The notes under the pieces are model-generated. The model did no database searches. It was not told the origin of the DNA and was given only the letters and a program-made list of their open reading frames with translations. Of a stretch of 64,000 bases of DNA, positions 41,683 through 50,419 are shown piece by piece. Origin of the DNA: Micromonospora ureilytica. GTDB taxonomy: Bacteria > Actinomycetota > Actinomycetes > Mycobacteriales > Micromonosporaceae. The stretch is taken from positions 1,116,001 through 1,180,000 of the forward strand of contig NZ_JADOTX010000001.1 of the NCBI RefSeq assembly GCF_015751765.1. Reading direction: 5' to 3'. Position 1 is the first letter of the stretch; each line of letters begins with the position of its first letter. Made by a program: the position numbers and the translations under genes.

Positions 41683-42498
41683 TCACAGGGTAGTGAATCC
41701 CTTCCGCCAGGAGGGATAGGTCGGGATCCAGCCGAGCTGTGTGCGGGCGTGGTGGTTGCTCGCTCCCCGCGCCCAGCCATGCCGCTCGCCCCCGGTCACC
41801 GCTGGCGCCGGCACACCGGCCGCCGCGCAGAACGCGGGCACCCACTGCGACGCGGCGGCGGGCTCGTCGTCGCAGACGTTGACGACGCCGGCAGGCCACT
41901 CCAGAGCGGCGAGCGCGGCGGCGACGGCGTCGTCGATGTGCAGCAGGCTACTCACGTCCGCGTCGGCGGGGACTTTGCCGGCGGCGGCGAACTGGGCCAT
42001 CATGCCGTCGCGGGCGTACCAGGTGTCCGGGCCGTAGAGGGTGCCGTACCTCAGCACGACCCACTCGGGCGCCTCCTGGACGGCGGATTCGAGCGCGGCG
42101 GCACCACCCACGCTCGTCTGGCGCGGCTCTGCGGCGCCGAGGTCGAGCGGGGTCTGTTCGGTGGCGGGTTCGTCGCCCGGCTCGTACGCCCAGGCGATGC
42201 TCTGTGCCACGATCCGGCGTACCCCGGCGGCGAGCGCCGCGTCGACCAGGTTGCGGGTCCCGGTCCGACGCAGCCGCGAATTGGCGGCGAAGTCGCCGGT
42301 GCTCAGGTTGGTGAGCTGGTGCATCACCACGTCGGGCCGGGCGTCGCGCACGGCGGCCGCCACGGCGTCGCGGTCGAGCACGTCGACGGCGACCGGGCCG
42401 TTGCGGGCCAACCCGATGACCTCATGCCCCTGGGCGGTCAGGAGTGGCTCGAGCCGGCGGCCAATGACGCCTGTCGAACCGGCGAGAACGATACGCAT
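41683..42498 (-). CDS. NAD-dependent epimerase/dehydratase-family protein (extended SDR)
   Basis: The 271-residue protein has an N-terminal Rossmann loop GSTGVIGRRL and atypical-SDR features (LRYGTLYGPDTWY, VSSLLHIDDAVAAALAAL, VVNVCDDEP). The substrate is unknown; similar proteins act as nucleotide-sugar epimerases or NADP-binding sensors. It lies 15 bp downstream of the cupin gene in the leftward series MocR regulator-cupin-SDR. Confidence 0.8.
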   Translation of the reverse strand: MRIVLAGSTGVIGRRLEPLLTAQGHEVIGLARNGPVAVDVLDRDAVAAAVRDARPDVVMHQLTNLSTGDFAANSRLRRTGTRNLVDAALAAGVRRIVAQSIAWAYEPGDEPATEQTPLDLGAAEPRQTSVGGAAALESAVQEAPEWVVLRYGTLYGPDTWYARDGMMAQFAAAGKVPADADVSSLLHIDDAVAAALAALEWPAGVVNVCDDEPAAASQWVPAFCAAAGVPAPAVTGGERHGWARGASNHHARTQLGWIPTYPSWRKGFTTL

Positions 42499-42513
42499 GA
42501 CTGTGCTTCTCCG

Positions 42514-42918
42514 TCAGTTCGGCCGGGGTGAGCGGCGGTCCCTACGCTGTTCGAGTTCCTCGGGGCTCACCAGCACCAGCATTTCCCGGTCGGGTGCACA
42601 CACCATGACGACCAGGAATGTGGTCACCCGATCGGGCAGGTTGTTGGCGGCCTGGTAGTGGATGACGTCGCCGCCGGGCTCCCAGAACGCCTCACCGGCC
42701 TTGATCACCCGTTCGGGCTCGCCCTCCAGCTCGAAGATCATCTCGCCCTCGAGGAGGTAGCCGAAGACCGGGCCGGAGTGCCGGTGCGGTGGCGTGCCCG
42801 GATCGCCCGGGGGTAGTTCGATCGTCGCTGTCATCACGTGCGAGCCCTCCGGCAGTTCCGGCGGCGTGGCCGTGCCCAGCAGCACGATCTCGTTGTTTCC
42901 GATCTTCATGGTCTGCAT
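42514..42918 (-). CDS. Cupin-domain protein
   Basis: The 134-residue single cupin has the first motif in PGTPPHRHSGPVFGYLLEGEMIFELEG and the second in EAFWEPGGDVIHYQAAN, supplying the usual metal-binding histidines. The role may be small-molecule binding or dioxygenation. Cotranscribed with the SDR gene; probably controlled by the MocR regulator upstream. Confidence 0.8.
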   Translation of the reverse strand: MQTMKIGNNEIVLLGTATPPELPEGSHVMTATIELPPGDPGTPPHRHSGPVFGYLLEGEMIFELEGEPERVIKAGEAFWEPGGDVIHYQAANNLPDRVTTFLVVMVCAPDREMLVLVSPEELEQRRDRRSPRPN

Positions 42919-42959
42919 GAATCGAACGTATCCCCGACCGGACCAACGGGATGGACCAG

Positions 42960-44357
42960 TTAGCGTCCGGCCTGATGGACCAGTTGGCAGAGCCCGGACA
43001 GTGCCTCCGTCCAGGCATGAGCCGGTGGCGCCGCGTACCCGAGGACCAGGGCCGCCGCCTGCCGCTCGTCGACCGGATCGTGCCAGTAGCCGTTACCGTG
43101 CAGGCCGATCAGCCGAAGCCCCTGGCGGCGTCCGGCCTGGATCAGCCGGCGCTCCTCCGCCACGGACGCCAACGGCAGCAGCGCGTGCATGCCGGCCGCG
43201 ATGCCCTCCAGTGGGGTCGCCGTCACCTCGGCCAGGCGGTCGGCCAGCTCGGTCCGCCGACGCCGGTAGGTCAGGCGCATGCGGCGGATGTGCCTGTCGT
43301 AGTCGCCGTGCGTGAGCAGGTCGGCCATGGCGAGCTGGTCGATCGCGGAGACTGCCGCGCCGGCCTCCATGATCGTCGTGGTCAGGTCACGACGCAGTGC
43401 CTCGGGTACGACGAACCACCCCAGGCGTACGCCCGGCGCCAGCGACTTGCTCGTGCTGCCGGCGTACACGATCCGCTCTGGCGCCAGCGCCTGCATCGCG
43501 CCCACCGGCCGCTGGTCGTAGCGGAACTCGCCGTCGTAGTCGTCCTCGATCAGGAACGCGTCCTGCTCCCGCGCCCAGGCGATGAACCGGTAGCGGTGGC
43601 CCGGGGCGAGAACCACTCCGCTCGGATGCTGGTGCGCCGGGGTGAGCAGCGCGGCCTGACCCGCCGCGTCGTCCGGGTTGGCCCCGCCCGCGCCGACCCT
43701 GAGCGGGGTGACCGCCAGGCCCGCGGCACGCAGCACCACGCGGTGCTGGGCCAAGCCGGGGTTCTCGGTGGCGATGGCACGTACGCCGCGCCGGTGCAGC
43801 GTCCGCGCCAGCAGGGAGAGCCCCTGGGTGAAGCCCGCCGTGATCACCACCGCGTTCGGGTCGCAGCGCACTCCACGAGTGCGCGCGAGATAACCGGCCA
43901 CCGCCGTCCGCAACCCGGGCAGCCCTGTCGGCTCGGGGTAATCCAACGTGCCACGCGAAGCCGTTGCCAGCGCCCGACGGACACTGTCGGCCCACGCGGT
44001 TCGAGGGAACGAACCGAGATCGGGAATCCCCGGCCGCAACTCGATCACCGGCCCGGCCGGGAGCGACGGCCGCGGTTGCCCGCGCGAGCCGGGCGGATCG
44101 TGGAGCACGTCCGCGACCCGGGTGCCCGAGCCGGGTGCCGCCACCAGCCACCCTTCGGCCACCAGCTGCGCGTACGCCTGCACCACCGTGCCCCGGGCCA
44201 GGCCCAGGTCGGCGGCCAGGCTCCGGCTGCCAGGTAGGCGAGACCCGGCCCGCAGCCGGCCGGTCCGAATGCTCTCCCGTAACGCGCTCTCCAGCGAGCG
44301 ACCCGGGAAACCCGCACTCCGGTCGAGCTCCAGATGCAGGTCGAGCGACTTCGTCAC
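42960..44357 (-). CDS. MocR/PdxR-type regulator (GntR HTH fused to aminotransferase domain)
   Basis: The 465-residue protein has a GntR winged helix at about residues 15-80 (LESALRESIRTGRLRAGSRLPGSRSLAADLGLARGTVVQAY). A class I aminotransferase-like domain follows, with PLP lysine in YAGSTSKSLAPGVRLGW. MocR proteins sense PLP or amino compounds and commonly control PLP synthesis or GABA use. GTG 44357 is the likely start. It is divergent from the four-helix membrane protein gene (44467) and upstream of the cupin and SDR genes, the probable targets. Confidence 0.87.
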   Translation of the reverse strand: MTKSLDLHLELDRSAGFPGRSLESALRESIRTGRLRAGSRLPGSRSLAADLGLARGTVVQAYAQLVAEGWLVAAPGSGTRVADVLHDPPGSRGQPRPSLPAGPVIELRPGIPDLGSFPRTAWADSVRRALATASRGTLDYPEPTGLPGLRTAVAGYLARTRGVRCDPNAVVITAGFTQGLSLLARTLHRRGVRAIATENPGLAQHRVVLRAAGLAVTPLRVGAGGANPDDAAGQAALLTPAHQHPSGVVLAPGHRYRFIAWAREQDAFLIEDDYDGEFRYDQRPVGAMQALAPERIVYAGSTSKSLAPGVRLGWFVVPEALRRDLTTTIMEAGAAVSAIDQLAMADLLTHGDYDRHIRRMRLTYRRRRTELADRLAEVTATPLEGIAAGMHALLPLASVAEERRLIQAGRRQGLRLIGLHGNGYWHDPVDERQAAALVLGYAAPPAHAWTEALSGLCQLVHQAGR

Positions 44358-44466
44358 TCGGCAACGATCCCATCCGTGCGAGCAGCGCCGGCAGGTTCGG
44401 CTGTCTCGCAGGGCAATATGAGCAGTTAGCGCCCTATTGAGAAGTCTCGGAGAGGTAGAACCGACA

Positions 44467-44952
44467 GTGACATCACACATCCCCGCCACACCGCAGGCGG
44501 CCTCGACGGACGGACGGGGCACCGCACTGACCGCGCTGATCCGGATCGCCCTGGCCGTCCTCTTCCTCGACGAACTCGTTGTCGGGTTCTGGAACCAGGT
44601 CTTCCCCGTGAGCTTCTACAACAACTTTCCGACAGTCACCCTGACCCCGCCGCTCAGCGAGCACTACGCGCGAGACTTCGGCGGAGCTACCCTCGGCCTG
44701 GCCGTCGTCCTCGGCATAGCGCTCGTCGCCCCCCGAGCCGTATTCGTCATCCCCGCGGCGGCGGGATTCTCCACCTTCGCCATACCGCACTTCTTCTTCC
44801 ACCTGACCCACCTCCACCACGCCACCCCTGGCGAGGCGGTGTTCCTCACGACCGCCAATGCCGTCGTCGCACTGCTCGGCCTCCTCGTCATCGCGCTGAC
44901 GCTCATCCGAGACTCCAGACGCCGCCGCCAGGGCGGCGCCGCCAACGGATGA
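44467..44952 (+). CDS. Four-helix integral membrane protein of unknown function
   Basis: The protein has about 161 residues with four hydrophobic segments: RIALAVLFLDELVVGFW, GATLGLAVVLGIALVAP, VIPAAAGFSTFAIPHFFFHLTHLHH and VVALLGLLVIALTLI. It is a relative of the protein at 27068-27523. GTG 44467 after GAGAGGTAG is preferred; ATG 44437 also keeps the frame. It is divergent from the MocR gene and followed at once by the GNAT gene. Confidence 0.72.
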   Translation: MTSHIPATPQAASTDGRGTALTALIRIALAVLFLDELVVGFWNQVFPVSFYNNFPTVTLTPPLSEHYARDFGGATLGLAVVLGIALVAPRAVFVIPAAAGFSTFAIPHFFFHLTHLHHATPGEAVFLTTANAVVALLGLLVIALTLIRDSRRRRQGGAANG

Positions 44953-45086
44953 CCGGCGGGCAGCAGAGCCGTGCAGTCGTGGTGGCCAGCCAGACCACCG
45001 CCGCGACCACGAGGCACCCTCGCGCGGGCTGCGTGCGGCCGATCCGGGCCGTTCGGCGGTCGCGGGGCTCGCCTAGACTCCGCCGG

Positions 45087-45509
45087 GTGATCGTGCGGAG
45101 GGCCGGTGAGGCAGACGTGGCGACGCTCGCGGAGCTACGCGGCGTTGACGGGCACAAGCTCAGCGCGTACGCCGACTGGGTGGCCGCCCACGCGGAGACG
45201 CACCTGCCGTTCGTCGCGGAGGTGGACGGGCACGTGGTCGGCGCGGCCTGGCTCCACGTCGCGCAACGAGTGCCCAGTAGCGAGTCGCTGGACCGGTGGT
45301 ACGGCGACATCCAGTCGGTCAAGGTCCGAGAGGAGTACCGCAACCGCGGTATCGGCGGTGCGCTGATGGCCGCGATCCTGGCCGAGGCCCGCGTGCGGGG
45401 GCTGCTGCACGTGACCGTCCACTCCGGCCGCCGCGCGGTCGACTTCTATCTACGCAACGGCTTCAGACACCACCGCCAGATCCTGCTCTGGGAGCCGACC
45501 GCCTCCTGA
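45087..45509 (+). CDS. GNAT-family N-acetyltransferase
   Basis: The 140-residue single GNAT domain has the acetyl-CoA pyrophosphate loop EEYRNRGIGGALMAAIL (about residues 81-97) and the C-terminal AVDFYLRNGFRHH typical of the fold. GTG 45087 is chosen because the domain begins IVRRAGEADVATLAELR immediately after it. Substrate unknown; no cluster link. Confidence 0.82.
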   Translation: MIVRRAGEADVATLAELRGVDGHKLSAYADWVAAHAETHLPFVAEVDGHVVGAAWLHVAQRVPSSESLDRWYGDIQSVKVREEYRNRGIGGALMAAILAEARVRGLLHVTVHSGRRAVDFYLRNGFRHHRQILLWEPTAS

Positions 45510-45573
45510 CAGTTGGCGGCGACGGCTCGGGCTCCGTCTGGCGGCCGACCGCGGCGCTACCGCTTGGAGCGGC

Positions 45574-46794
45574 CTATTCCGATGCTGGTCGACGGCGGAT
45601 GACCAACAGGGCGATGTCGTCGTTGGGGTGCTGCTCCGCGGTGGTGGCCATGATGTGGTCACACAACGCCTCGGCTGGCCCGGACCGCACGGCGTTGGCG
45701 AGGCGTTCGATCCCGGTGTCGATCAGTTCGCTGCGGCGTTCGACAAGCCCGTCGGTGTAGAAGACGAGCGCCGCACCCGGCGGTAGGTCCAGGACGGTGG
45801 TGCGGCGAGTGGCCAATGGTCGGCCCACACCGAGTGGCCGGTCCACCGTCAGGTTGACCAGCTGGGTGGGATGGCCGGGGACAGCCAGCAGCGGTGGCAG
45901 ATGGCCGGCGGAGGAAAGGTACACAGTCGTGCGGTCAGGTGCGATGAGGGCGTAGACGGCGGTGGTGAGGGTGCCCGCTTCGAAGTGGTGGATCTTGCGG
46001 TCGAGGGAGGTCAGCGCCTGGGCGGGATCGTCGGAATCGAGGGCGTAGGCGCGTAGCGCGCTGCGGATGCGTCCCATGACGACGGCGGACGGCAGCCCGT
46101 GGCCGGAGACGTCGCCGATGACGGCGCCGAGCCAGCCCGACGGCAACGTGAACACGTCGTACCAGTCGCCGCCGATGCCCAGGTCGTGGCCGGGTATGTA
46201 CCGGGCGGCCAGGTCAAGGCCGGGGATGTCGGGTAGCCGGCCCGGTAGCAGGCTGTGTTGCAGGGCCAGCGCTGCCTGGCGGTCGAGGACCTGCGCTCGG
46301 GCCTGGCCTGCGAGGCTGGCACGATCGGCGACGAGCTGCAGCAGCTGCACGTCGTCGGGACCGAACCGCCGCAGGGCCAGGGAGCCGACGTGTAGTACGC
46401 CGACGAGGTTGCCGTTGGCGAGCATGGGCACGCCCAACAGGGCACGTATACCCGTGGCGATCAGGACGGGATTGACGACGTCGTCGGGCGTGACGTTGTG
46501 GATCGTGACCGGCGCGCGTGTCGCCGCCACCCGCCCGGCGAACCCGCGACCGATCCGGATGCGGAAACCGCGGCGTACCTCCTCCTCCAGGCCCTTGGCC
46601 GCGGTCGCGACGAGCTCGCCGGTGTGTTCGTCCAGCAGCAGGATGGTGGCGGTATCGACCTTGAGCAGGTCCCGGACCCGTTCCAGTAGCTCGTCGAGCA
46701 ACTCGGCGACGTTCAGCCCCGACAGGGCGGCATCGGTGATCGCCCCGATGCGACGCAGCCGCTCCTCGTTCGTCACCACCTCGGAATCGGCCAC
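45574..46794 (-). CDS. GAF-domain SpoIIE-type PP2C phosphatase
   Basis: The 406-residue protein has an N-terminal GAF domain (about residues 20-165: LLKVDTATILLLDEHTGELVATAAKGLEEEV). A C-terminal PP2C/SpoIIE catalytic domain follows, with metal-binding GGDWYDVFTLP, IGDVSGHGLPSAVVMG and LVFYTDGLVERR…DDIALLVIRR. Such phosphatases typically dephosphorylate anti-sigma-factor antagonists in response to a ligand at the GAF domain. No partner anti-sigma gene is adjacent. Confidence 0.87.
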   Translation of the reverse strand: MADSEVVTNEERLRRIGAITDAALSGLNVAELLDELLERVRDLLKVDTATILLLDEHTGELVATAAKGLEEEVRRGFRIRIGRGFAGRVAATRAPVTIHNVTPDDVVNPVLIATGIRALLGVPMLANGNLVGVLHVGSLALRRFGPDDVQLLQLVADRASLAGQARAQVLDRQAALALQHSLLPGRLPDIPGLDLAARYIPGHDLGIGGDWYDVFTLPSGWLGAVIGDVSGHGLPSAVVMGRIRSALRAYALDSDDPAQALTSLDRKIHHFEAGTLTTAVYALIAPDRTTVYLSSAGHLPPLLAVPGHPTQLVNLTVDRPLGVGRPLATRRTTVLDLPPGAALVFYTDGLVERRSELIDTGIERLANAVRSGPAEALCDHIMATTAEQHPNDDIALLVIRRRPASE

Positions 46795-46877
46795 GCAGGA
46801 AGCCTAGACGCCGGCACGCCGCAGACAGCACGCCGGGAACGTGCGGTTACCCGAAAATCCCGACCTGCCCTGGCTAA

Positions 46878-47036
46878 TCTGGAGCCGACGCGCCCCAGGT
46901 CGCGAAGCTCTACGTCGACCGGCTCGCGATCTGGCGGTTGTGGGCCGACGACGTACGCGGCGAGCCGGTCCCGGTCGGGCACTTCATCCCGGGGGAGGCC
47001 GCCGACGGAACCACCCGCGGCCGGCCTGAGCCATGA
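46878..47036 (+). pseudogene. Decayed C-terminal remnant of an alpha/beta-hydrolase (haloacetate-dehalogenase type)
   Basis: A frame of about 52 codons reads …YVDRLAIWRLWADDVRG, followed by EPVPVGHFIPGEAAD, then stops at 47034-47036. This matches the C-terminus of fluoroacetate/haloacetate dehalogenase-like hydrolases, where the catalytic histidine lies in GHF(I/L). An in-frame TAA lies at 46875-46877 and there is no start codon, so it is a truncated relic. It sits between the phosphatase gene and the tautomerase gene. Confidence 0.55.
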
Positions 47037-47076
47037 ACGTACCTCAGCTCAGGTCGTACACCAGAGAGGGAGAGCA

Positions 47077-47457
47077 ATGCCAATCACGCGTATCGCGATC
47101 CGCGCGGGTAAGCCCGAGACATACAAGAAGGCGCTCCTCGACCAGATCTACGAGGCCATGCGGGAAACCGTCCAGATCAAGGACGGCGACCGTTTCATGA
47201 CCATCACGGAGCACGACGAGAGCGCTTTCGCCCACGGCGACTTCCTCGGTATCCAGCGGTCGGACGACCTGGTGCAGATCCAGGTCTTCTGGACATCGGG
47301 CAAGTCCGCCGAGGCCAAGCTGGCGATGTATCGGGCGATCGTCGAGCGACTCGGCCGCGAACCGGGTGTGCGTCCCGAGGACGTGCTGATCTCAGTGGTC
47401 GAGACCGGCGCGGAGAACTGGTCCTTTGGTAATGGGGAAGCCCAACTCGCCAAGTAG
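47077..47457 (+). CDS. 4-oxalocrotonate tautomerase-family protein
   Basis: The 126-residue protein starts MPITRIAIRAGK, giving the N-terminal Pro that is the catalytic base of the tautomerase superfamily after methionine removal. It continues KKALLDQIYEAMRETVQIKDGDRFMTITEH, typical of longer tautomerases with an internal insert. Substrate unknown. GAGAGGGAG precedes ATG 47077. Confidence 0.85.
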   Translation: MPITRIAIRAGKPETYKKALLDQIYEAMRETVQIKDGDRFMTITEHDESAFAHGDFLGIQRSDDLVQIQVFWTSGKSAEAKLAMYRAIVERLGREPGVRPEDVLISVVETGAENWSFGNGEAQLAK

Positions 47458-47460
47458 GCG

Positions 47461-47489
47461 AGCGGACCCGGCGTGACGCCGAGCCCGCC
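47461..47489 (-). terminator. Decayed hairpin downstream of the esterase gene, related to the hairpin at 50371
   Basis: The right arm GCCGAGCCCGCC (47478-47489) is identical to the right arm of the perfect hairpin at 50371-50399. The left arm (47461-47472) matches that hairpin's left arm at 9 of 12 positions. A core CGGCG-TGA-CGCCG still pairs. Confidence 0.5.
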
Positions 47490-47493
47490 CGTC

Positions 47494-47574
47494 TCAGATG
47501 TTTCGGATCTCGCTCCGCAGCCGGTAGACCTGCACGTCCTCGAACAGGTTGGGCACGGAGCCGGCGGTGATCAT
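47494..47574 (-). pseudogene. Remnant of a GH62 coding segment downstream of the esterase gene
   Basis: On the minus strand, directly after the esterase stop and in another frame, the sequence reads SVPNLFEDVQVYRLRSEIRNI and then stops. This resembles [19 protein letters not shown] inside the GH62 domain of the enzyme at 51982-54429. A similar remnant follows the cutinase gene (50420-50497). Confidence 0.5.
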
Positions 47575-48965
47575 TGTGCGAGGGCGGCGAGCCGGAATTG
47601 CTGGTTGGTTTGTCCGTGGCAGTCGTAGAGCTGGATCTGGGCTCCGTTGGCGGTGCTCCAGGCGTCCAGGCATCGTCCGGACTGGACGTTGCTGATGGTG
47701 CCGTTGGCGTTGACGTTCCATTGTTGGTTGGTTTGGGTGTGGCAGGTGTAGATCTGTACTGCGGCGCCGTTGGCGGTGCCTGCTGCGTCGAGGCACATGG
47801 TGCCGTACACCTGTAGTTGTTTGTTCGAGGTGTAGGTCCATGCCTGGTTCGTTTGTTTGTTGCAGCCGTAGAGCTGTACCCGGGTGCCGTTGTTACGTGA
47901 GGCGTTGGGTACGTCGACGCACCGGCTCGACTGGGTGCCGACGATCTCGCTGGCGGAGCCGGGCGGGACGGTCGGCGTTGGGGTGGGGGTCGGCGGATCG
48001 GTGGGGGGTGGCGTCGAGGTGGGCGGCGTCGTGCGGTCCAGGCCGAAGAACTGGATGGCGACGCGCGCCATGCCGCTGGACGGCAGGCTGTGCCCTGCGC
48101 CCTGGATGGCGTACGCCTCGACCTGGGTGCCGAAGCGGCGGCGGTTCCAGTTGGGCTGCGGGGTGTCGGTGGACGTCGGAGTCTGGCTCAGCCCGTGCAC
48201 GTTGGTCCACTGCTCGACCGACTCCTGCAGTAGCGAGTAGGGCACGAGGGTGTCGTTGGTGCCGTGCCAGAGCTGGATCGGCGGGCGCGGGCCGGTGTAG
48301 CCGGGGTACGCCGCTCGGACCATGTCGCCCCATTGCTGTGGGGTCCGGTTCATGCTGCCGTTGGTGCACGATCCGCCGGGTGGGTAGGCGGCCGCGTTCG
48401 CGAAGCAGTTGAAGGGCACGCCCATGAACGACGCGCCCGCTTTGAACAGGTCGGGGTAGACCGCGAGCATGTGCTGGGTCATCATTCCGCCAGAGGAACT
48501 GCCGGTGGCGTAGACCCGGTTGATGTCACCGGCGTGCTGCTGCCGGGCGTAGTTCACCATCGATTCGATGGAGACCGGGTCGCTGCCACCACCACGGCGC
48601 TTGGACGCGTCCGACCAGGTGTCGAAGCACTTGCCGAAGCCAGCCTCCTGCATGGCGCTCGGGTAGATGACGATGAAGCCGTACTGGTTCGCCAGCGAGG
48701 CGAACTCGCTGCCCGAGTAGAAGCCCGGGCCGGAGCCGCCGCAGCCGTGCATGGCGACCACGATGGCCGGGTTGGCCGGACGGACGTCGGGCACATAGAT
48801 GTGCATCCGCATCCCGCCCGGGTTGCTGCCGAAGTTGGTCACCTCGGTCAACGAGGCCGCAGAGGCCGGTCTCGTCAGACCGGGTATCACCAGTGCCAGG
48901 CCAGCCGCCGCGAGGAACACGGCGAAGCCGACCAGCAGCCGTCGATGAGGTTTCACGCGCTTCAC
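47571..48965 (-). CDS. Secreted PHB-depolymerase/feruloyl-esterase-like (CE1) enzyme with C-terminal CBM13
   Basis: The 464-residue secreted enzyme has a Sec signal peptide at residues 1-37 (cleavage after ASA). The esterase domain spans about 38-312, with nucleophile Ser157 in GSSSG, probable Asp238 (HGTNDTLVP) and His292 (GAGHSLP). A Pro/Thr linker is followed by a ricin-B-type CBM13 at about 341-464, whose repeats read CVDV…QLYGCN, CLDA…QIYTCH and CLDA…QLYDCH. The family hydrolyses acetyl, feruloyl or polyhydroxyalkanoate esters; CBM13 and the xylanase neighbour favour xylan esters. Its CBM13 DNA is nearly identical to that of the cutinase gene. Confidence 0.88.
   Translation of the reverse strand: MKRVKPHRRLLVGFAVFLAAAGLALVIPGLTRPASAASLTEVTNFGSNPGGMRMHIYVPDVRPANPAIVVAMHGCGGSGPGFYSGSEFASLANQYGFIVIYPSAMQEAGFGKCFDTWSDASKRRGGGSDPVSIESMVNYARQQHAGDINRVYATGSSSGGMMTQHMLAVYPDLFKAGASFMGVPFNCFANAAAYPPGGSCTNGSMNRTPQQWGDMVRAAYPGYTGPRPPIQLWHGTNDTLVPYSLLQESVEQWTNVHGLSQTPTSTDTPQPNWNRRRFGTQVEAYAIQGAGHSLPSSGMARVAIQFFGLDRTTPPTSTPPPTDPPTPTPTPTVPPGSASEIVGTQSSRCVDVPNASRNNGTRVQLYGCNKQTNQAWTYTSNKQLQVYGTMCLDAAGTANGAAVQIYTCHTQTNQQWNVNANGTISNVQSGRCLDAWSTANGAQIQLYDCHGQTNQQFRLAALAQ
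47576..47976 (-). repeat. Copy 1 of a 401-bp near-identical CBM13-coding repeat
   Basis: Comparison with 50503-50903 (constant offset 2927) shows one difference, C at 47803 against T at 50730, which changes Gly to Asp in the protein. It encodes the whole CBM13 module and the first linker codons. Confidence 0.9.
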
Positions 48966-49360
48966 TCCCTTGACGCTTGATTGGACACGGTGAGTCGCGC
49001 CAGCCGGGTCAGGGGAGGCGGCACATCACCGTGGTTGGACGCGACGCGCCGGACCGGCCTCACCGTCAACCTGTCCTTGGTGAAGTCGGCCGAGGCAGGT
49101 TCATGCCGGTCGGCTCGCCAGGTGACCTCCGCCCGGGGAGGTCGATCAGCTGCCCGCTGGCTTTGCTAGCTCCCGCAACGCCAGACGCATTACAAAAATT
49201 GTCTCCCTGGTCGGCAAAACTGTCAATCGACGTATCGACATGGACGCGGCGGGGTGGGCGGAAATCAGCTCCGGATGACGGGGTGCGGACGAACCTGGCC
49301 GGGCACCTGCCACAATCGGATCTACTAAGCGGTCTTCCCCGATCTGCGCCGGAGCGTCGT
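48966..49360. other. Divergent intergenic region between esterase and PaaX-like genes
   Basis: About 395 bp. It carries the leftward esterase promoter at 49198-49226 within an AT-richer patch (ATTACAAAAATTGTC). Open frames crossing it upstream of the PaaX-like gene are low-complexity and have no domain. No other gene seen. Confidence 0.55.
49198..49226 (-). promoter_or_regulatory. Promoter for the secreted esterase gene
   Basis: On the minus strand a perfect TTGACA (49226-49221) is followed after 17 bp by GACAAT (49203-49198). The start codon of the esterase gene is at 48965, giving a leader of roughly 225 nt. Confidence 0.5.
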
Positions 49361-50362
49361 GTGGTCAGCCCGTTCAACATCGACGAGATCTTCCCGGACA
49401 GCGCAGACGGCTCCACCCAACTGCCCCGTAGACAGTCAGGCAGCTCGCCCCAAGGCTTGGCCGTGACGCTGCTGGCCGACTACACAATTCAAGGCCGCAC
49501 CTGGCTACCCTCCGCCGCTCTCGTGGCGCTGCTCGCCGAATCGGGCGTCAACACGGCCGGGGCGCGGACCGCCATCAGCCGCCTGGCTCGCCGCGGAGTG
49601 CTTGAGATCAGCCGGCAGGGACGGCACAGCTTCTACCGCTTGACCCAGCCCGCCGCCGACAACCTCGCACGGGGTGCACGTCGGATCGCAGCCTTCGTCG
49701 GGCAGGCCGAGTCGTGGGACGGCTGGTGGACACTGGTCGCCTTCTCCCTACCGCAGGAGGCAAGCGCCGAGCGACGCGCCCTCCGCGGACAGCTTCGATG
49801 GCTCGGGTACGCGCCCCTGTACGACGGACTGTGGCTATCACCGCACAATCTCGGCCGCACGCCCAGAGCTAAGCTCTCCGCGATCGCGCTCGGCGCCACG
49901 ACGGTGTTCCGCGCACGGCACGTGGAGATCGAGGCGGTCACCAATCGGGTACCGATCGACGCCTGGGACACCGCCGCGGTCGTTCGCCAGTACGACTCCT
50001 TCATCCGACGCTGGGATGCCCTGTTGCCGGGTGTTCAGTCGGGAGACGTCACGGCGGTGGCGGCGGTACGGGCGCGTACCGAGGTGATGGATGCCTACCG
50101 GCGCTTCCCCATTGTGGATCCGCTGCTGCCGATCGAGCTGATGCCTGCGGGATGGCCCAGGAGGGACGCGCGAGCGGTGTTCGTCGCGGTGTACGACGGG
50201 CTCGCCGAACCCGCGGAGGAGCACGTGCGTGCTGTCGCTCACCGGTACGCCACCGGGCCGCAACCCGACATCCGGGCACACCGCGTCGACCAGCTTGGCG
50301 ACCTCTGGGCCGATTGCGGCAACCCCCACCGTGCTGCGGCGTTGGAGGAGATGAATCAATAG
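49361..50362 (+). CDS. PaaX-family transcriptional regulator
   Basis: The 333-residue protein matches PaaX regulators: an N-terminal winged helix with LAVTLLADYTIQGRTWLPSAALVALLAESGVNTAGARTAISRLARRGVLE, then WDGWWTLVAFSLPQEASAERRALRGQLRWLGYAPLYDGLWLSPH and a C-terminal domain. PaaX represses phenylacetate catabolism in response to phenylacetyl-CoA, but actinomycetes hold many paralogues and no paa genes are here. GTG 49361 with GGAG 6 nt upstream is chosen. It lies between two CBM13 enzyme genes. Confidence 0.85.
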   Translation: MVSPFNIDEIFPDSADGSTQLPRRQSGSSPQGLAVTLLADYTIQGRTWLPSAALVALLAESGVNTAGARTAISRLARRGVLEISRQGRHSFYRLTQPAADNLARGARRIAAFVGQAESWDGWWTLVAFSLPQEASAERRALRGQLRWLGYAPLYDGLWLSPHNLGRTPRAKLSAIALGATTVFRARHVEIEAVTNRVPIDAWDTAAVVRQYDSFIRRWDALLPGVQSGDVTAVAAVRARTEVMDAYRRFPIVDPLLPIELMPAGWPRRDARAVFVAVYDGLAEPAEEHVRAVAHRYATGPQPDIRAHRVDQLGDLWADCGNPHRAAALEEMNQ

Positions 50363-50370
50363 GTGATGCT

Positions 50371-50399
50371 GGCGGGCTCGGCGTGGTGCCGAGCCCGCC
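50371..50399. terminator. Perfect bidirectional hairpin between PaaX-like and cutinase genes
   Basis: GGCGGGCTCGGC (50371-50382), loop GTGGT, GCCGAGCCCGCC (50388-50399): a 12-bp perfect stem starting 8 bp after the PaaX-like stop. It can terminate both convergent transcripts. Related hairpins follow the other two CBM13 genes. Confidence 0.8.
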
Positions 50400-50419
50400 C
50401 CGTTTGCAGTCTGGCCTGT

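Noticed and set aside
41749..42531. Plus-strand open frame of 260 codons
   Set aside because: Antisense shadow of the SDR gene at 41683-42498, whose Rossmann motif is clear.
49361..50362. Phenylacetate catabolism regulator acting on this locus
   Set aside because: No paa genes are nearby; only PaaX-family membership can be supported.
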